In this document: piece after piece, positions 55,051 through 64,000 of the stretch | Numbering within the stretch: position 1 is the first letter of the stretch | Layout: each line of letters opens with the position of its first letter | Source: Platanthera guangdongensis | Lineage: Eukaryota; Streptophyta; Magnoliopsida; Asparagales; Orchidaceae | Reading direction: 5' to 3' | Length of the DNA stretch: 64,000 bases | Assembly: GCA_039583875.1 (NCBI GenBank) | Contig: CM077147.1 | Location: forward strand, 110,716,124-110,780,123 | Made by a program: the position numbers and the translations under genes | Notes under the pieces: model-generated | Databases searched by the model: none | Seen by the model: the letters and a program-made list of their open reading frames with translations, nothing else | Told to the model about the DNA's origin: nothing

Positions 55051-56319
55051 CCCGTAGTATTGCATTTAGATCCTGAATCAAAGTATATAATAGACATGCT
55101 GTGTGAAGCCCATCTGGACAGGTTGGTATGGATTGGTGATGTTTGTATGTTTTGTATGCTGGAGAAAACTCTGTGATTATTATATAGATTTCAGAGTCGC
55201 GGGGTGTGTAGGTGACTGCGTTGAGAGTACTGGGCGAAGTCTCCAGGAAAACACACGTATAGGGGGAAGAACTGATAATCTATCCCCTACCGCGCCATCG
55301 ATAGCTTCCTGTAAGCTATGTTTGTATGTTGAAGCCTGTCTCTGGGAGACTTGTGGGCTATATTTTTTGGTTGAGCGTGAGCTTATATTGCTCAGCTTTG
55401 GTAGCCATGTGTGCTAGCCAGGATCCTTACAAAGTTATGGATCATGCAGAAAAGGGAAAGGGGATGCTGACACGCGTCAGGCCTCCGAGTCAGACAATTT
55501 GAGCACAGGATATGGCTGAACTATACCCTCCCCTATGACGGTCAACTTGGAGTGGCCACGTGTACATCACATGACTTGTCATAGCACTGGGGCATTGTCT
55601 CTGGCCTTGGCCCTTGTGAGACTAAAAGCTCAAATGTTATTGACCGTCATAGGGAACGGTGATGCGACCCTTGAGGTCCTGTGCATTAAGAATGTGCTAT
55701 GAGAGTACGGGGCGTTGGGCATTTGTGCCAAAGTTTGTGGATAACGGTGCTTAAGTTACACGTTTTGATTGCCAAGTGTTGTTTAAGCTAATGCCTGTAG
55801 GGAAGGAGCACCGCCACCCCGAGTGAGGGGTGGGGTCATTATAATTTGGGCAGCTAATACTGACCGTTGCTTTTGTTTGTCATCGTGCGGTGGATTGTTC
55901 TGTGTAGGTGCTGCTAAGCCAAGCAGGAAGTAGTGGGCTGAAGCCCAGAAATGCTGTGTTGGCCCTTAAAGGCCAAAGCGAACTATTGTGTTATTTTATC
56001 GTTCATGTGTGGCCGGCCTACGTGCCAAAGTATATAACACACTTTAATTCAAGTTGAACATTGTAAGGCCTTATGGCCAAGACCTTATTTGTGTATTTGT
56101 TTTACATTCCTAATTGTGGTAGTGAACATTCATGTTATTATTGTGTTATATTTCTAACATTTAATTACTTCTGCTAGAATGCACTCTGTGGTAGGATGCA
56201 GAATATTGGATTATGGTTTCAATTTAGTAACTCCTTGGTCCGTCCGTTGTATATGGCGTCGGGCCCCGACTGGACCTTCTATTATATGCTAAGTGACTGA
56301 TGGAGGTGTTACAAGAAGG

Positions 56320-56755
56320 TTCACTCAATGCCAAGGAGTAGATGGCTTGAGTGCACTCAGTGCAAAGTCTAAATACCGCAGGATATGGCATAAGAGGTCT
56401 AGAACATCTACTGATCAAGCTCCATATTCTTGCCATACCCTTGGCAAGTCAGGCCACCTTGCCCGCGATTGTCATGCTAATGTCCCAAAAACAAAGAAAG
56501 TAAAGTCAGGAGAAGTGTTAGGGCGCATTCCACTTACTTGCTATACGTGTGGCAAGATAGGACATATTGCCGGAAAATGTCAGAGTGGTACTCTAGTGGC
56601 AAAGGAGTCTGGGTCTGAAGCAAGCTTTGGGCGAGGAGGCCCAATCCACTATTATAACTGTGGCAAGCCGGGACATATAGCCCGTGATTGTTGCGGTGGG
56701 CTTCCAAAGACAAAGGAAAAGGCAGAAGGCCATAAGCAAAGGGACGAAATGACAG
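56320..56755 (+). pseudogene. TK5 gag, zinc-knuckle end only
   Basis: The open frame holds three knuckles: CHTLGKSGHLARDC (second Cys lost), CYTCGKIGHIAGKC (intact) and YYNCGKPGHIARDC (first Cys lost). It ends DEMT at an intron donor. The Gag core, leader and primer site are missing. A TK4 solo LTR lies immediately upstream, so the 5' end was lost before or with that event. Words like CACTCAAYGCCAAGGAGYAGA flank the solo LTR on both sides. Confidence 0.82.
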
Positions 56756-56851
56756 GTACATTTTAGTTTATAGCTTTTATACCTATGACTTGGTTAGTTA
56801 CTGGTATATGACTTGTGTAAGGTAGGCTTTATTCTACTCTTGATTGTATAG
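56756..56851 (+). other. Probable intron between TK5 gag and protease (96 nt)
   Basis: ACAG|GTACAT donor identical to TK2 and a TTGATTGTATAG acceptor like that of TK3. The downstream protease is too decayed to test the frame. Confidence 0.4.
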
Positions 56852-57079
56852 AGCACTGTTCGTTGCATGGTTTCTCTCTCCTTAGTATCTAAGGTTTTTG
56901 GTGGTTCGTCCTAGTGCTTCCCGTTGTATCGTTTACGGGTATACAAACCTAACGAAAACATTATCATTAAAGATCGTAAGTGGTTTGATCTTAGATATGG
57001 ACTGGCTCTCGGGGCAGCATGCATAGGTTGGCTACATCCCTATGGGGCCACACTAGGGTAAAACACTAAACGCGAGACT
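56852..57079 (+). pseudogene. TK5 protease remnant
   Basis: Only VSKVFG-like and ILDMDWLSGQHA segments are recognisable, in different frames; the active-site triad is not readable. Confidence 0.5.
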
Positions 57080-58016
57080 ATGTTAGCAGTTCCTAAGGGG
57101 GGGGGGGAGTTGTTATTAACTCTACTAGAGACTAAGAAGCCCAAGCCTGTTTTGACTAGTATTCCAGTGGTGTCGGAATTTGCCGACGTATTCCCCAATG
57201 ATCTCCCTAAAGCTCCACTTCAACGTGAGATTGATTTCATCATTGAGTTCGTTCCTGGTGCCAAGCTGGTGTCGCGGTCTCCTTACAGCTTAGCACCGAG
57301 AGATGGCAGAGTTGAAGACGCAACTTCAAGAATTGATGGAGCAGGGGTATGTGCGGCCAAGTACGTCACCTTGGAGCTCCCCGGTCCTCTTCATGAAGAA
57401 GAAGAATGGAAGTCTGCGACTGTGTATTGATTATAGGGAACTCAATAAGTTAATATAGAAGAACAAGTACCCGATTCCAAGAACCGACGATCTGTTTGAC
57501 CAGCTGGTTGGGTCAACGATGTATTCCAAGCTGGAGGTGAAGTCTGGCTATTGTCAGCTAAGAATTAGGGGAAGCGATATTCCCAAGACAGTGTTTAGTA
57601 CACGTTATGGGCATTACGAGTTTACAGTCATGCCTTTTGGGATGACTAATTCACCATCCGTGTTCATGGACTTGATGAACCATACATTCAAAGAATATCT
57701 AGATCAGTTCGTGATAGTGTTCATTGATGATATCTTCATGTACTCCCAGTCTGAGTTAGATCATGCAGAACATTTACAGATTATTCTAGAGATTTGAGAA
57801 GCAGTCATCTTTATGTCAAGTTCTCGAAGTGCGAGTTCTGGATTTCTTTGGTAGAATTCCTTGGTCATATTGTTAGTGGTGAGGGAATCACAGTGGATTT
57901 AACAAAGATTGCTGCTATTCGGGAGTGGCCTATATTGTCTTCGGTGGGGGAAGTATGGAGTTTTCTGGGGCTTTCCTGCTACTACAGGTGCTTCGTGGAG
58001 AACTTCTCGTGAATAA
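57080..58016 (+). pseudogene. TK5 reverse transcriptase
   Basis: EFADVFPNDLPKAPLQREID, then after a frameshift near 57300 the segments [17 protein letters not shown] and [13 protein letters not shown], a stop near 57452, and a clean stretch: [49 protein letters not shown], catalytic [13 protein letters not shown] stop at 57795 and a frameshift lead to KFSKCEFWISLVEFLGHIVS and the thumb. Typical chromovirus type, inactive. Confidence 0.92.
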
Positions 58017-58029
58017 CATTACCCCCCAC

Positions 58030-58735
58030 GACCATGACAAGGAAAGATTAGAAGTTTGTCTGGACGTCGGCGTGTGCGCAAGCTTTTGAAGAACTAAAAA
58101 GTCATCTGACCACAACACCCGTCCTGTGTTCGCTATGTGGTACAGAAGGCTTTGAGATATACAACGACACTTTGGGCAACAACTTAGGATGTGTTCTACT
58201 TCAACATGGGAGTGTAATAGAGTACAACTCACACCAAATGAAAGTGCATGAGATGAATTATCCGGTCCATGAATTGAAGTTGGCGGCCGTGATATTCTCT
58301 CTAAAGCTTTGGAGGCACTACCTATATGGTGTGAAGGTCAATATTTCTACTGAGCATAAAAGTCTGAAGTATCTGATAGATCAGAAGGACCTAAACATGT
58401 GACAATGAAGGTCAATGGAGTTACTTGGGGACTACACCTTCAAGATACACTATGTGCCTTGGAAAGATAATGCGATTGCGGATGCATTAAGTCATGGAGC
58501 TCACACGCAGGCCAATTGGTTATCAATGTATGACGAGCATTTAGTTCGAGAATTAGATGCTTTGGAGATCTCTTGTGTTGATAAGAGGTCTAGTGCTGAA
58601 GCTCAGCTAAACTGGACAGGGGTGTATTATGACCTAGCTGATCGGATATAACAGGCATTGAAGTTGAATGACAGCATGAAGCAGTTCATTACTGAGGCTT
58701 TGGATGGGTCAAATGCCTAATTTACTGTCGATGAT
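58030..58735 (+). pseudogene. TK5 RNase H and linker
   Basis: LGCVLLQHGSVIEYNSHQM, YPVHELKLAAVIFSLKLWRH, STEHKSLKYLIDQKDLN and, after a stop near 58400, ELLGDYTFKIHYVPWKDN and ADALSHG. The last is the usual end of gypsy RNase H. A variable linker follows with stops near 58649 and 58720. Confidence 0.9.
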
Positions 58736-58741
58736 GGGTTA

Positions 58742-59824
58742 TTGTGGAAGGACAGTCGTTTGTGCATCCCATGTGTGGGTGAACTATGGGAGGAATTGAT
58801 GTACGAGGCTCATCATACTAAGTATTCGATTCACTCGGGGAGCACAAAGATGTACAGAGATTTGAAAAAGCTGTTCTTGTGGCCGGGACTGAAGGACATA
58901 ACACTTTATGTGGCGAAGTGTCAAATGTGTGCCTTGGTAAAGGAGGAGTGCAAGATGCCCGGAGGATTCTTGAAGTCTTTGCCTATATCAGAGTGGAAGT
59001 TTGATGATATATCCATGGATTTCGTGTATGGTTTGCCGAGATCGCAAAAGGGAAACGACACCATCTGGGTGGTCGTAGATCTTCTGATGAAAGTCTCGCA
59101 CTTCATCCCAAATAGGAAGGATGATTCAGTTGAGAAACTGGCAAAGTTGTATGTAGAAAACATTGTATGACTGCACGGTGTGCCCCATAATATTGTATGA
59201 CTTCACGTCCAATGACTGGAGGTTGGTGCATCAACTGTTGGGGACCAAGCTGAAGTTCAGTACGACCTTTCATCCGCAGATAGATAGTCAGACTGAGAGG
59301 GTCAACATGATGATGGAGGATTTGCTTCGCATGTGTGCCCTGGATTTTGGTAAAAGGTGGGAAGATCACATGTATATGATTGAGTTTTCTTAAAAAATAG
59401 CCACCAGACAAGCATTCAAATGGTGACCTTTGAGGCCTTAGATGGTAGGAAGTGTCGTACTCCGTTGTCTTGGTTAGAGACAGGCGAGTCAAAGCTTTAT
59501 AAGTGGAAGGAAGTAGAAGATGTGACTTTGATAGTGCAAACAATCCGTGAGCGGTTGTTAGTTTCTCAGGATAGGCAGGCAAAGTATTATAACACTAAGC
59601 ACATGAACGTTGAGTTCGCCGTAGGCGATTGAGTATATTTGAAAATTAAGCCTTTCATGGGTGTCTCAAGAGTTCGACGCTTGAAAAAGCTGAGTTTGAG
59701 ATATCTTGGGCCGTTTGAGATACTTGAGAGTATTAGAGAAGCTGCCTATCGGTTAAAGTTATCAACGGAACTGAGTGGTCTACATGATGTATTCCACATA
59801 TCGTTGTTGCGAAATGCAGTATAA
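58742..59824 (+). pseudogene. TK5 integrase
   Basis: Zinc-binding domain HHTKYSIHSGSTKMYRDL...CQMCALVK (HHCC intact). The core begins KFDDISMDFVYGLP (first Asp); the second Asp region is decayed (TSNDWRL) after a frameshift near 59165-59190. FHPQIDSQTERVN keeps the Glu. After a stop near 59390 the C-terminal part shows SQDRQAKYYNTKHMNVEFAV, a TGA for Trp at 59630, KLSLRYLGPFEIL and LHDVFHISLLR. It parallels TK1 3-350. Confidence 0.92.
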
Positions 59825-60041
59825 GAGCCTATGCAAAGTGATTGCTGCAGATCAAGTACCAGTTGATAGTGAGTTGACAACGAGGGTCATGCCCATTTGA
59901 ACTGAGGATGTAGAAGTCAAGAGACTACGCAATAAAGAGATCAGGATGGTCAAGGTTGGATGAGACAACTATTGCCAAGATGAGTTTTCATGGGAGTGGG
60001 AGCAAACCATGAAGTCGGAGTTCCCCGAGTTATTCAATTAA
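59825..60041 (+). pseudogene. TK5 chromodomain
   Basis: After a frameshift at about 59822: LTTRVMPI, EVKRLRNKEIRMVKV, DNYCQDEFSWEWEQTMKSEF and PELFN, ending TAA at 60039-60041. Stops at about 59899 and 59961. Same domain as in TK1. Confidence 0.85.
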
Positions 60042-60105
60042 GGTACATAGTTTAAAGTTAATTTAATTCCTTAGTTTCCTGCATAATTTAATTTCAGGAC
60101 AAAAT

Positions 60106-60124
60106 TCTTTAAGTGAGGGAGATT
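60106..60124 (+). other. TK5 polypurine tract
   Basis: TTTAAGTGAGGGAGATT directly before the TGTAACGCCC LTR start. Confidence 0.75.
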
Positions 60125-60149
60125 TGTAACGCCCTAAATTCCTTAAGGC

Positions 60150-60510
60150 AGGAAATGGTTCTATGGAGGTTATCGCCCGACGGTAGCTAGTTACCGCGTG
60201 GCAGTAGCTCCAGGGATAGTATCGACAGCGCTGAGAGAGTTGAGTCGACTCAACGCTGGACTTACTGCATGGCAGAAAGTTCTTACCACGTGGCGGTAGC
60301 AGGGGAATTAAACTGACAGAGCTCTCAGGAAGCTATCGCCCGATGATAGTGTTACCGCTGGCGATAGCTGGGTCAAATTAATTGATATAGTTCTCGGGAT
60401 TCTACCATGTGACAATAGTAGTTAGCACGCGGCGATAGCGACATGTGTCATGTCATAACTGACATTGGCTATCGTGCAACGTTAGCGTCCTATCACACGA
60501 CGATAGGGAA
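60150..60510 (+). repeat. TK5 U3 array (TACCGC/GCGGTA words)
   Basis: Same series as 51940-52405, with individual sites changed in each copy, e.g. TTACCGCGTGGC here versus TTACCGTGTGGC there. Confidence 0.82.
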
Positions 60511-60699
60511 TCCGTAATAGTGTGGCCATGATTAGTAGTAAATATAAGTATTTTTACGTACAATAAATAAGTTGTTTATTTTCTTTTTGTTATTTTTAGT
60601 TATTTTTCTTTAATAAATTGCTTCTTTTTTGTAAATATTTTCTAACTTTATTTATTTTATTTTTTTGAAATTTTCCAGAAATTGTACAAATTTCATGTT

Positions 60700-61145
60700 A
60701 CATACCCGTGTACTTCAGATCACGCCCGTGACCTGGGCGTGTACCTTCAATTCCAAGTGAAATCAGTCGCCCGCAAAGAAATTATTGAACACGCCCAAGT
60801 ACACGCCCGTGTCCAATATGACACGGCCGTGACCACGCCCCGTGTCACGCCCTCGATGATTTTGCGCTCGATGTTCGTTGACCCGACCGACACGCCCGCG
60901 TCAAGATGAAACACAGCCATGACTTCTCCACGTGGCCCAAGACAAGACGTCTCCAGCGACTTATTGATACGACGCCGTCCCCAGTTCAACCTTCCCGACA
61001 CGCCAATGTTACACGCCTGTGTCAGCAGAGTCATGCCCGTGACTGCCACGTGTATAGCCATAAAGTCAAACCAGCCATCACTTCTCTGGATCACATCATG
61101 AATAGTGCTTACACGCCTCCCTACACGCCCGTGACCTAGGGCGTG
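60700..61145 (+). repeat. SL2 hairpin array
   Basis: TCACGCCCGTGACC, ACACGCCCGTGTCC and GACACGGCCGTGACC units, the last CCTACACGCCCGTGACCTAG at about 61120, some 25 bp before the TATA box. Confidence 0.85.
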
Positions 61146-61160
61146 TACTTTGAAAATTTT

Positions 61161-61170
61161 GCCTATAAAT
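61161..61170 (+). promoter_or_regulatory. SL2 TATA box
   Basis: GCCTATAAAT just downstream of the array; SL1 has CCTATAAATT in the same place. Confidence 0.6.
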
Positions 61171-61884
61171 TGAACTTTTTTGTTTGAATTTCTATTCCTC
61201 TTTTTTGAACCCTTTTGCCTTAGGGTTGTGCTGTTTAGATGTATTTCCAAGGCTATGTAAGGGACATTCTCCCCATCTCTTATGTTTGTTTTTAGCTTTT
61301 TGTAACAACACTCTTTTTAGCTTAATAAAATGTTTAGATTTTTGTCTCCTTATGTTGTTTTTGAATGCATCTATGTGCCCCTCCTTAAGCAATCTTATTT
61401 ATTTTTGTTTTATCTTTATTTTTCTCGTCTTTAAAATGGGTGTGTGTGTGTATGAGTTTAGTTTTATGCTTTCATAGTTTTCATGATTTTCATAGCTTAA
61501 CTTTTTAGTACTCTTTATGTTCATTCTTATGAGTTTATAAAGATGTCTTAAAAATGGTTTTGATTTTTCTTTAACTTAGTTTTTTTGTTAGGATGTAAAA
61601 CTTTTCGTTCTTTTTCTGCTTTATTTCCACTTTTTAAGCTCTTTTATAAAATTCTAAGAATGAAAAAGTTATCGTTTTAATTTTTCGAGCACTTTGATTT
61701 TCCCTTTTATTTGCAAAACGTTTTGCTCCTTTAATTTTTATTTTGTCTTTTTTTTGCATTTCTACCACATTCTAGCGGTAGAAATGTAGTTGTTTTAATT
61801 TTCCAGTCACTTTGTTTTTCACATTTTTCGTATGTGTGCGTGCATGTATGAATTATTTTTTATAGCTTTCTTTCATTACTGTAG

Positions 61885-62195
61885 AGAGTGTGTGTGTGTG
61901 TTTACATTTCTATAGAGTGTGTGTGTGTTTTAATTTCAGTGGAGTGTGTGTGTGTGTTTTTAATTTCTATTGAGTGTGTGTGTGTTTTTATTTCTATAGA
62001 GTGGAGTTTTTAATTTCAGTAGAGTGTGTGTGTTTTTATTTCAGCAAAGTGAGTGTGTATTTTACTCTATGTAGAGTGTGTGCGTTTTTATTTTAGTAGA
62101 GTGTGTGTGTGTGTTTTTAATTGCTGTAGAGTGTGTGTGCATTTTTATTTTCTGTAGAGTTTGTGTGTTTTCATTTCTGTAGAGTGCGGGTGTGT
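61885..62195 (+). repeat. GT-rich interrupted microsatellite
   Basis: About ten blocks of GAGTGTGTGTGTG followed by TTTTTATTTC, a ~35-bp higher-order repeat within SL2. Followed to 62330 by opposed CTACTCGTTTGAGTAGGACT words. Confidence 0.88.
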
Positions 62196-62955
62196 GTGTA
62201 TTTATTTCCTCCTACTCGTTTGAGTAGGACTCGCTTTCATTTCCCGCCTAATCATTTGAGTAGGACTTGTCATTTACTGCTTTCATTTCCCATCTACTCG
62301 TTCGAGTAGGACTCACAATTTACTGCTTTCTTTACTGCTTTCATTTATCGCTTTTTTTATTGCTTTATTTTCTGCTTTCATTTTATTGCTTTCTTTCCGC
62401 AAGCCGTCCTCATTCCGATGAGTGGCTAACCGCTCTTAGCCCTCAGTATCGAAGAGCATTGAGACAGATAAAATCTCTTTAAATAATTAAAGGTCCTATT
62501 TTTCTAATTAATTAAATTACTTAAGGTTTGCCTCGGGTTTACGACGCGTAGAACCACATATCGATGTGTGGGCTCTATTTCTGTAGTCCATACGCTAGCT
62601 AGCCAAGAGGCTGTGCGTATGGACTGATTGCCCCTTGGTAAATGGAGTTTCGTACTAACCCTTGAAAGAGGAGGTGCGGAATTCTACCGAATTGGGCTCC
62701 CCACCCAATAGCTGGGTTCTTAGCGTAATGCAAGCATTAAGAGGAATCCTTTGTCGGACGAGAGCCCGGTCGAGTAGTCTTAATGTTTAGGTAAGCGATA
62801 GTCGTAGAGATAGGTGAGCTCATGTTTGTGTAATCTCTACGGCCAAGTCTCCGCCTTAATTAATTTGAACTTTTGGATCTCTTTTTATTCAAAATTATTT
62901 TAGTTAGAATTCTTTTAGATACAGTTGCGCTAAGTTCTTCATCGGCTCCATTTTA

Positions 62956-62961
<6 letters not shown>

Positions 62962-63039
<78 letters not shown>
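62962..63039. repeat. (TA)n microsatellite
   Basis: About 39 TA dinucleotides without interruption. Confidence 0.97.
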
Positions 63040-63044
<5 letters not shown>

Positions 63045-63617
63045 GTACCCGAGGGAAGAGTAGAAATAATACACGATAAAATAATAGTCCCCTCCAGGGA
63101 ATAGTAGAAATAATCAACCCGTACCCGAGAACAATATGACCCCGATATTTCTCACCGAAATATCCTGTACTACACACGATAGGTGCATTTGCCTTCTTTC
63201 GTTAAAACTCGATTTCAACTATTTTATATCCAAATAATAAATACGCGCGCCCCGTCTTCCTAAATAAAACCAAATCCGCTTTTTCTAAAATAAACCGCTT
63301 AGGGCGCCACGTGTCCTAAATAGTTTTTTGAGTTTTAACCCTCCATCAAGCCATGTGTTGGCTTGTGATTGGAAGGTTTGGGTGGTTACGCCCGTAACGA
63401 GGTATTGAATTAAGGTACAGCACAGCGGTAGCTAGTTACCACGCGACGGTAGCTTTATTTATAAGCCTGGAGTTGGTGCCTTGGTTTTCTGGAGGAGCAG
63501 CGCCAGGAAGTAGTGTTCTTGTCGCCGTTCGTGTTTTAGGTCTCGAATTTGCATGGCAAGTTCTGATTTGTGGAGGCAAGCTCAGAGTAATCTTTTTCAA
63601 CCATCTAGATTTTTCCC

Positions 63618-63641
63618 ATGGCGCCAAGGCGTACATCAAGG
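63618..63641 (+). other. Conserved 24-nt gag first exon plus donor (TK5 LTR copy)
   Basis: ATG GCG CCA AGG CGT ACA TCA AGG then GTAACG. Fourth copy of the exon; codes M-A-P-R-R-T-S-R. Confidence 0.6.
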
Positions 63642-64000
63642 GTAACGATCCTCTTCCTTGGACATGTGAAGTCCTTTATTTTGGTATTAGAGGGTAGACA
63701 CTCCATGAACACATAGATGTGGTTCTCCCGATGAGTAGATCCGTGTATCCCCGTAGTATTGCATTTAGATCTGGAATTGAAGTACGGAATAGACATGTTG
63801 TATGAAGCACATCAGACAGGTTAGTTTGGATTGGTGATGTTTGTATGTTTTGTATGCCAGAGAAGACTCCGTGGTTATCGTGTAGATTTCAGAGTCGCAG
63901 GGTGTGCAGATGACTGCGTTGAGAGTACTGGGGGTAAGTCTCCAGGAAAACACACGTATAGGGGAAAGATCTGATAGTATATCCCCTACCTCGCGGCGGT

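Larger units (their letters stand above)
51913..56314 (+). mobile_element. TK4 solo LTR (Tekay-like; two nested solo LTRs)
   Basis: Starts TGTAATGACCC and ends GGAGGTGTTACA. It is flanked on both sides by AGAAG (51908-51912 and 56315-56319), and no primer site follows, so it is best read as a solo LTR. Its own length is about 2.1 kb once the two guests (52410-54086, 54436-55050) and their duplications are removed. U3 has GGTAgctagtTACC repeats and a TATA box (TTTATTTATAAG, 54099-54110). From the 24-nt exon on it follows TK1 and TK3; its partner is the TK5 LTR. Confidence 0.84.
60529..63348 (+). mobile_element. SL2: 2.82-kb solo LTR inside TK5
   Basis: Ends TGATTAGTAG and CCCTCCATCA, TSD GGCCA (60524-60528) / AGCCA (63349-63353); the TK4 copy shows the empty site. 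Order: AT-rich start, hairpin array (60700-61145), TATA box GCCTATAAAT (61161-61170), T-rich leader, AATAAAATG signal near 61323, GT-rich tract, (TA)n tract. No coding sequence. It resembles SL1 in ends, array and promoter layout. Confidence 0.8.
60125..64000 (+). mobile_element. TK5 3' LTR (runs off the window; holds SL2)
   Basis: Starts TGTAACGCCCTAAATTCC and matches TK4 from its start; SL2 (60529-63348) is inserted. The last base of the window aligns near 55297 of TK4, so about 1 kb of LTR lies beyond. TATA-like TTTATTTATAAG at 63454-63465. Unlike TK4 it has no SL1 or Tat solo LTR, so it shows the empty sites of both. Confidence 0.88.

Noticed and set aside
3235..64000. Host genes, rRNA, tRNA genes or CRISPR arrays
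   Set aside because: Every recognisable protein domain belongs to retrotransposons. The tRNA-like boxes near 49957-50022 lie in a foldback element without a complete cloverleaf. The spaced short repeats are promoter arrays of LTRs with irregular spacers, in a plant genome.

Overview
This is plant nuclear DNA made almost entirely of transposable elements. I find no host protein-coding gene, no rRNA or tRNA gene and no CRISPR array. Ty3/gypsy chromoviruses (chromodomain after integrase, primer site matching initiator-Met tRNA), a Tat-type gypsy element and Ty1/copia elements with a long extra 3' ORF point to a large, repeat-rich flowering-plant genome. I cannot name the species. Most stop codons in the old ORFs are explained by C-to-T change, as expected of methylated, silenced repeats.

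Layout, with my working names. TK1 (1-3234): 3' end of a Tekay/Del-like gypsy element with a 2.55-kb LTR. TR (3235-11932): 2.6 tandem copies of a ~3.3-kb unit. TK2 (11933-15423): LTR, gag and protease of a second chromovirus. TAT1 (15424-22800): Tat-like LTR, gag and protease, carrying copia element COP1 (16516-21090). TK3 (22801-46596): a chromovirus whose 5' LTR is split by copia element SIR1 (22878-42847), whose own 3' LTR is split by copia element SIR2 (23526-32127). SIR3 (46597-51566): a 3'-truncated copia element holding a foldback element and a MITE. TK4 (51913-56314): a solo chromovirus LTR with two further solo LTRs inside. TK5 (56320-64000): a 5'-truncated chromovirus with most of pol and a 3' LTR holding another solo LTR. 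Target-site duplications (TSDs) fix the order: SIR2 in SIR1 (AAATG), SIR1 in TK3 (CGGCC), TK3 in TAT1, TAT1 in TK2, COP1 in TAT1 (GAGCA/GAGCG).

Main biological points. (1) Nearly every LTR family here carries, just upstream of its promoter, an array of short CpG-bearing inverted repeats: GACACG-GG-CGTGTC (TK1/TK3), GGTCACG-CC-CGTGACC (two solo LTRs), AGACCG-CC-CGGTCT (COP1), TACTCGAGTA (SIR2), TTCGTCGA/TCGACGAA (SIR1/SIR3), GGTAgctagtTACC (TK4/TK5). In SIR1 and SIR2 the sites are phased at about 21-22 bp. (2) SIR1 and SIR2 repeat their own U3 motif inside the element, before the 3' ORF and with a TATA box, which suggests an internal promoter. (3) The TK3 gag appears to start with a 24-nt exon inside the 5' LTR, joined by an intron that removes the primer-binding site; the exon and splice donor are kept in four LTRs. 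A second small intron separates gag from protease in TK2, TK3 and probably TK5.

Every coding region is broken by stops, frameshifts or deletions, so no element looks autonomous. The signals of most interest are the promoter arrays and the splicing sites, not the proteins.
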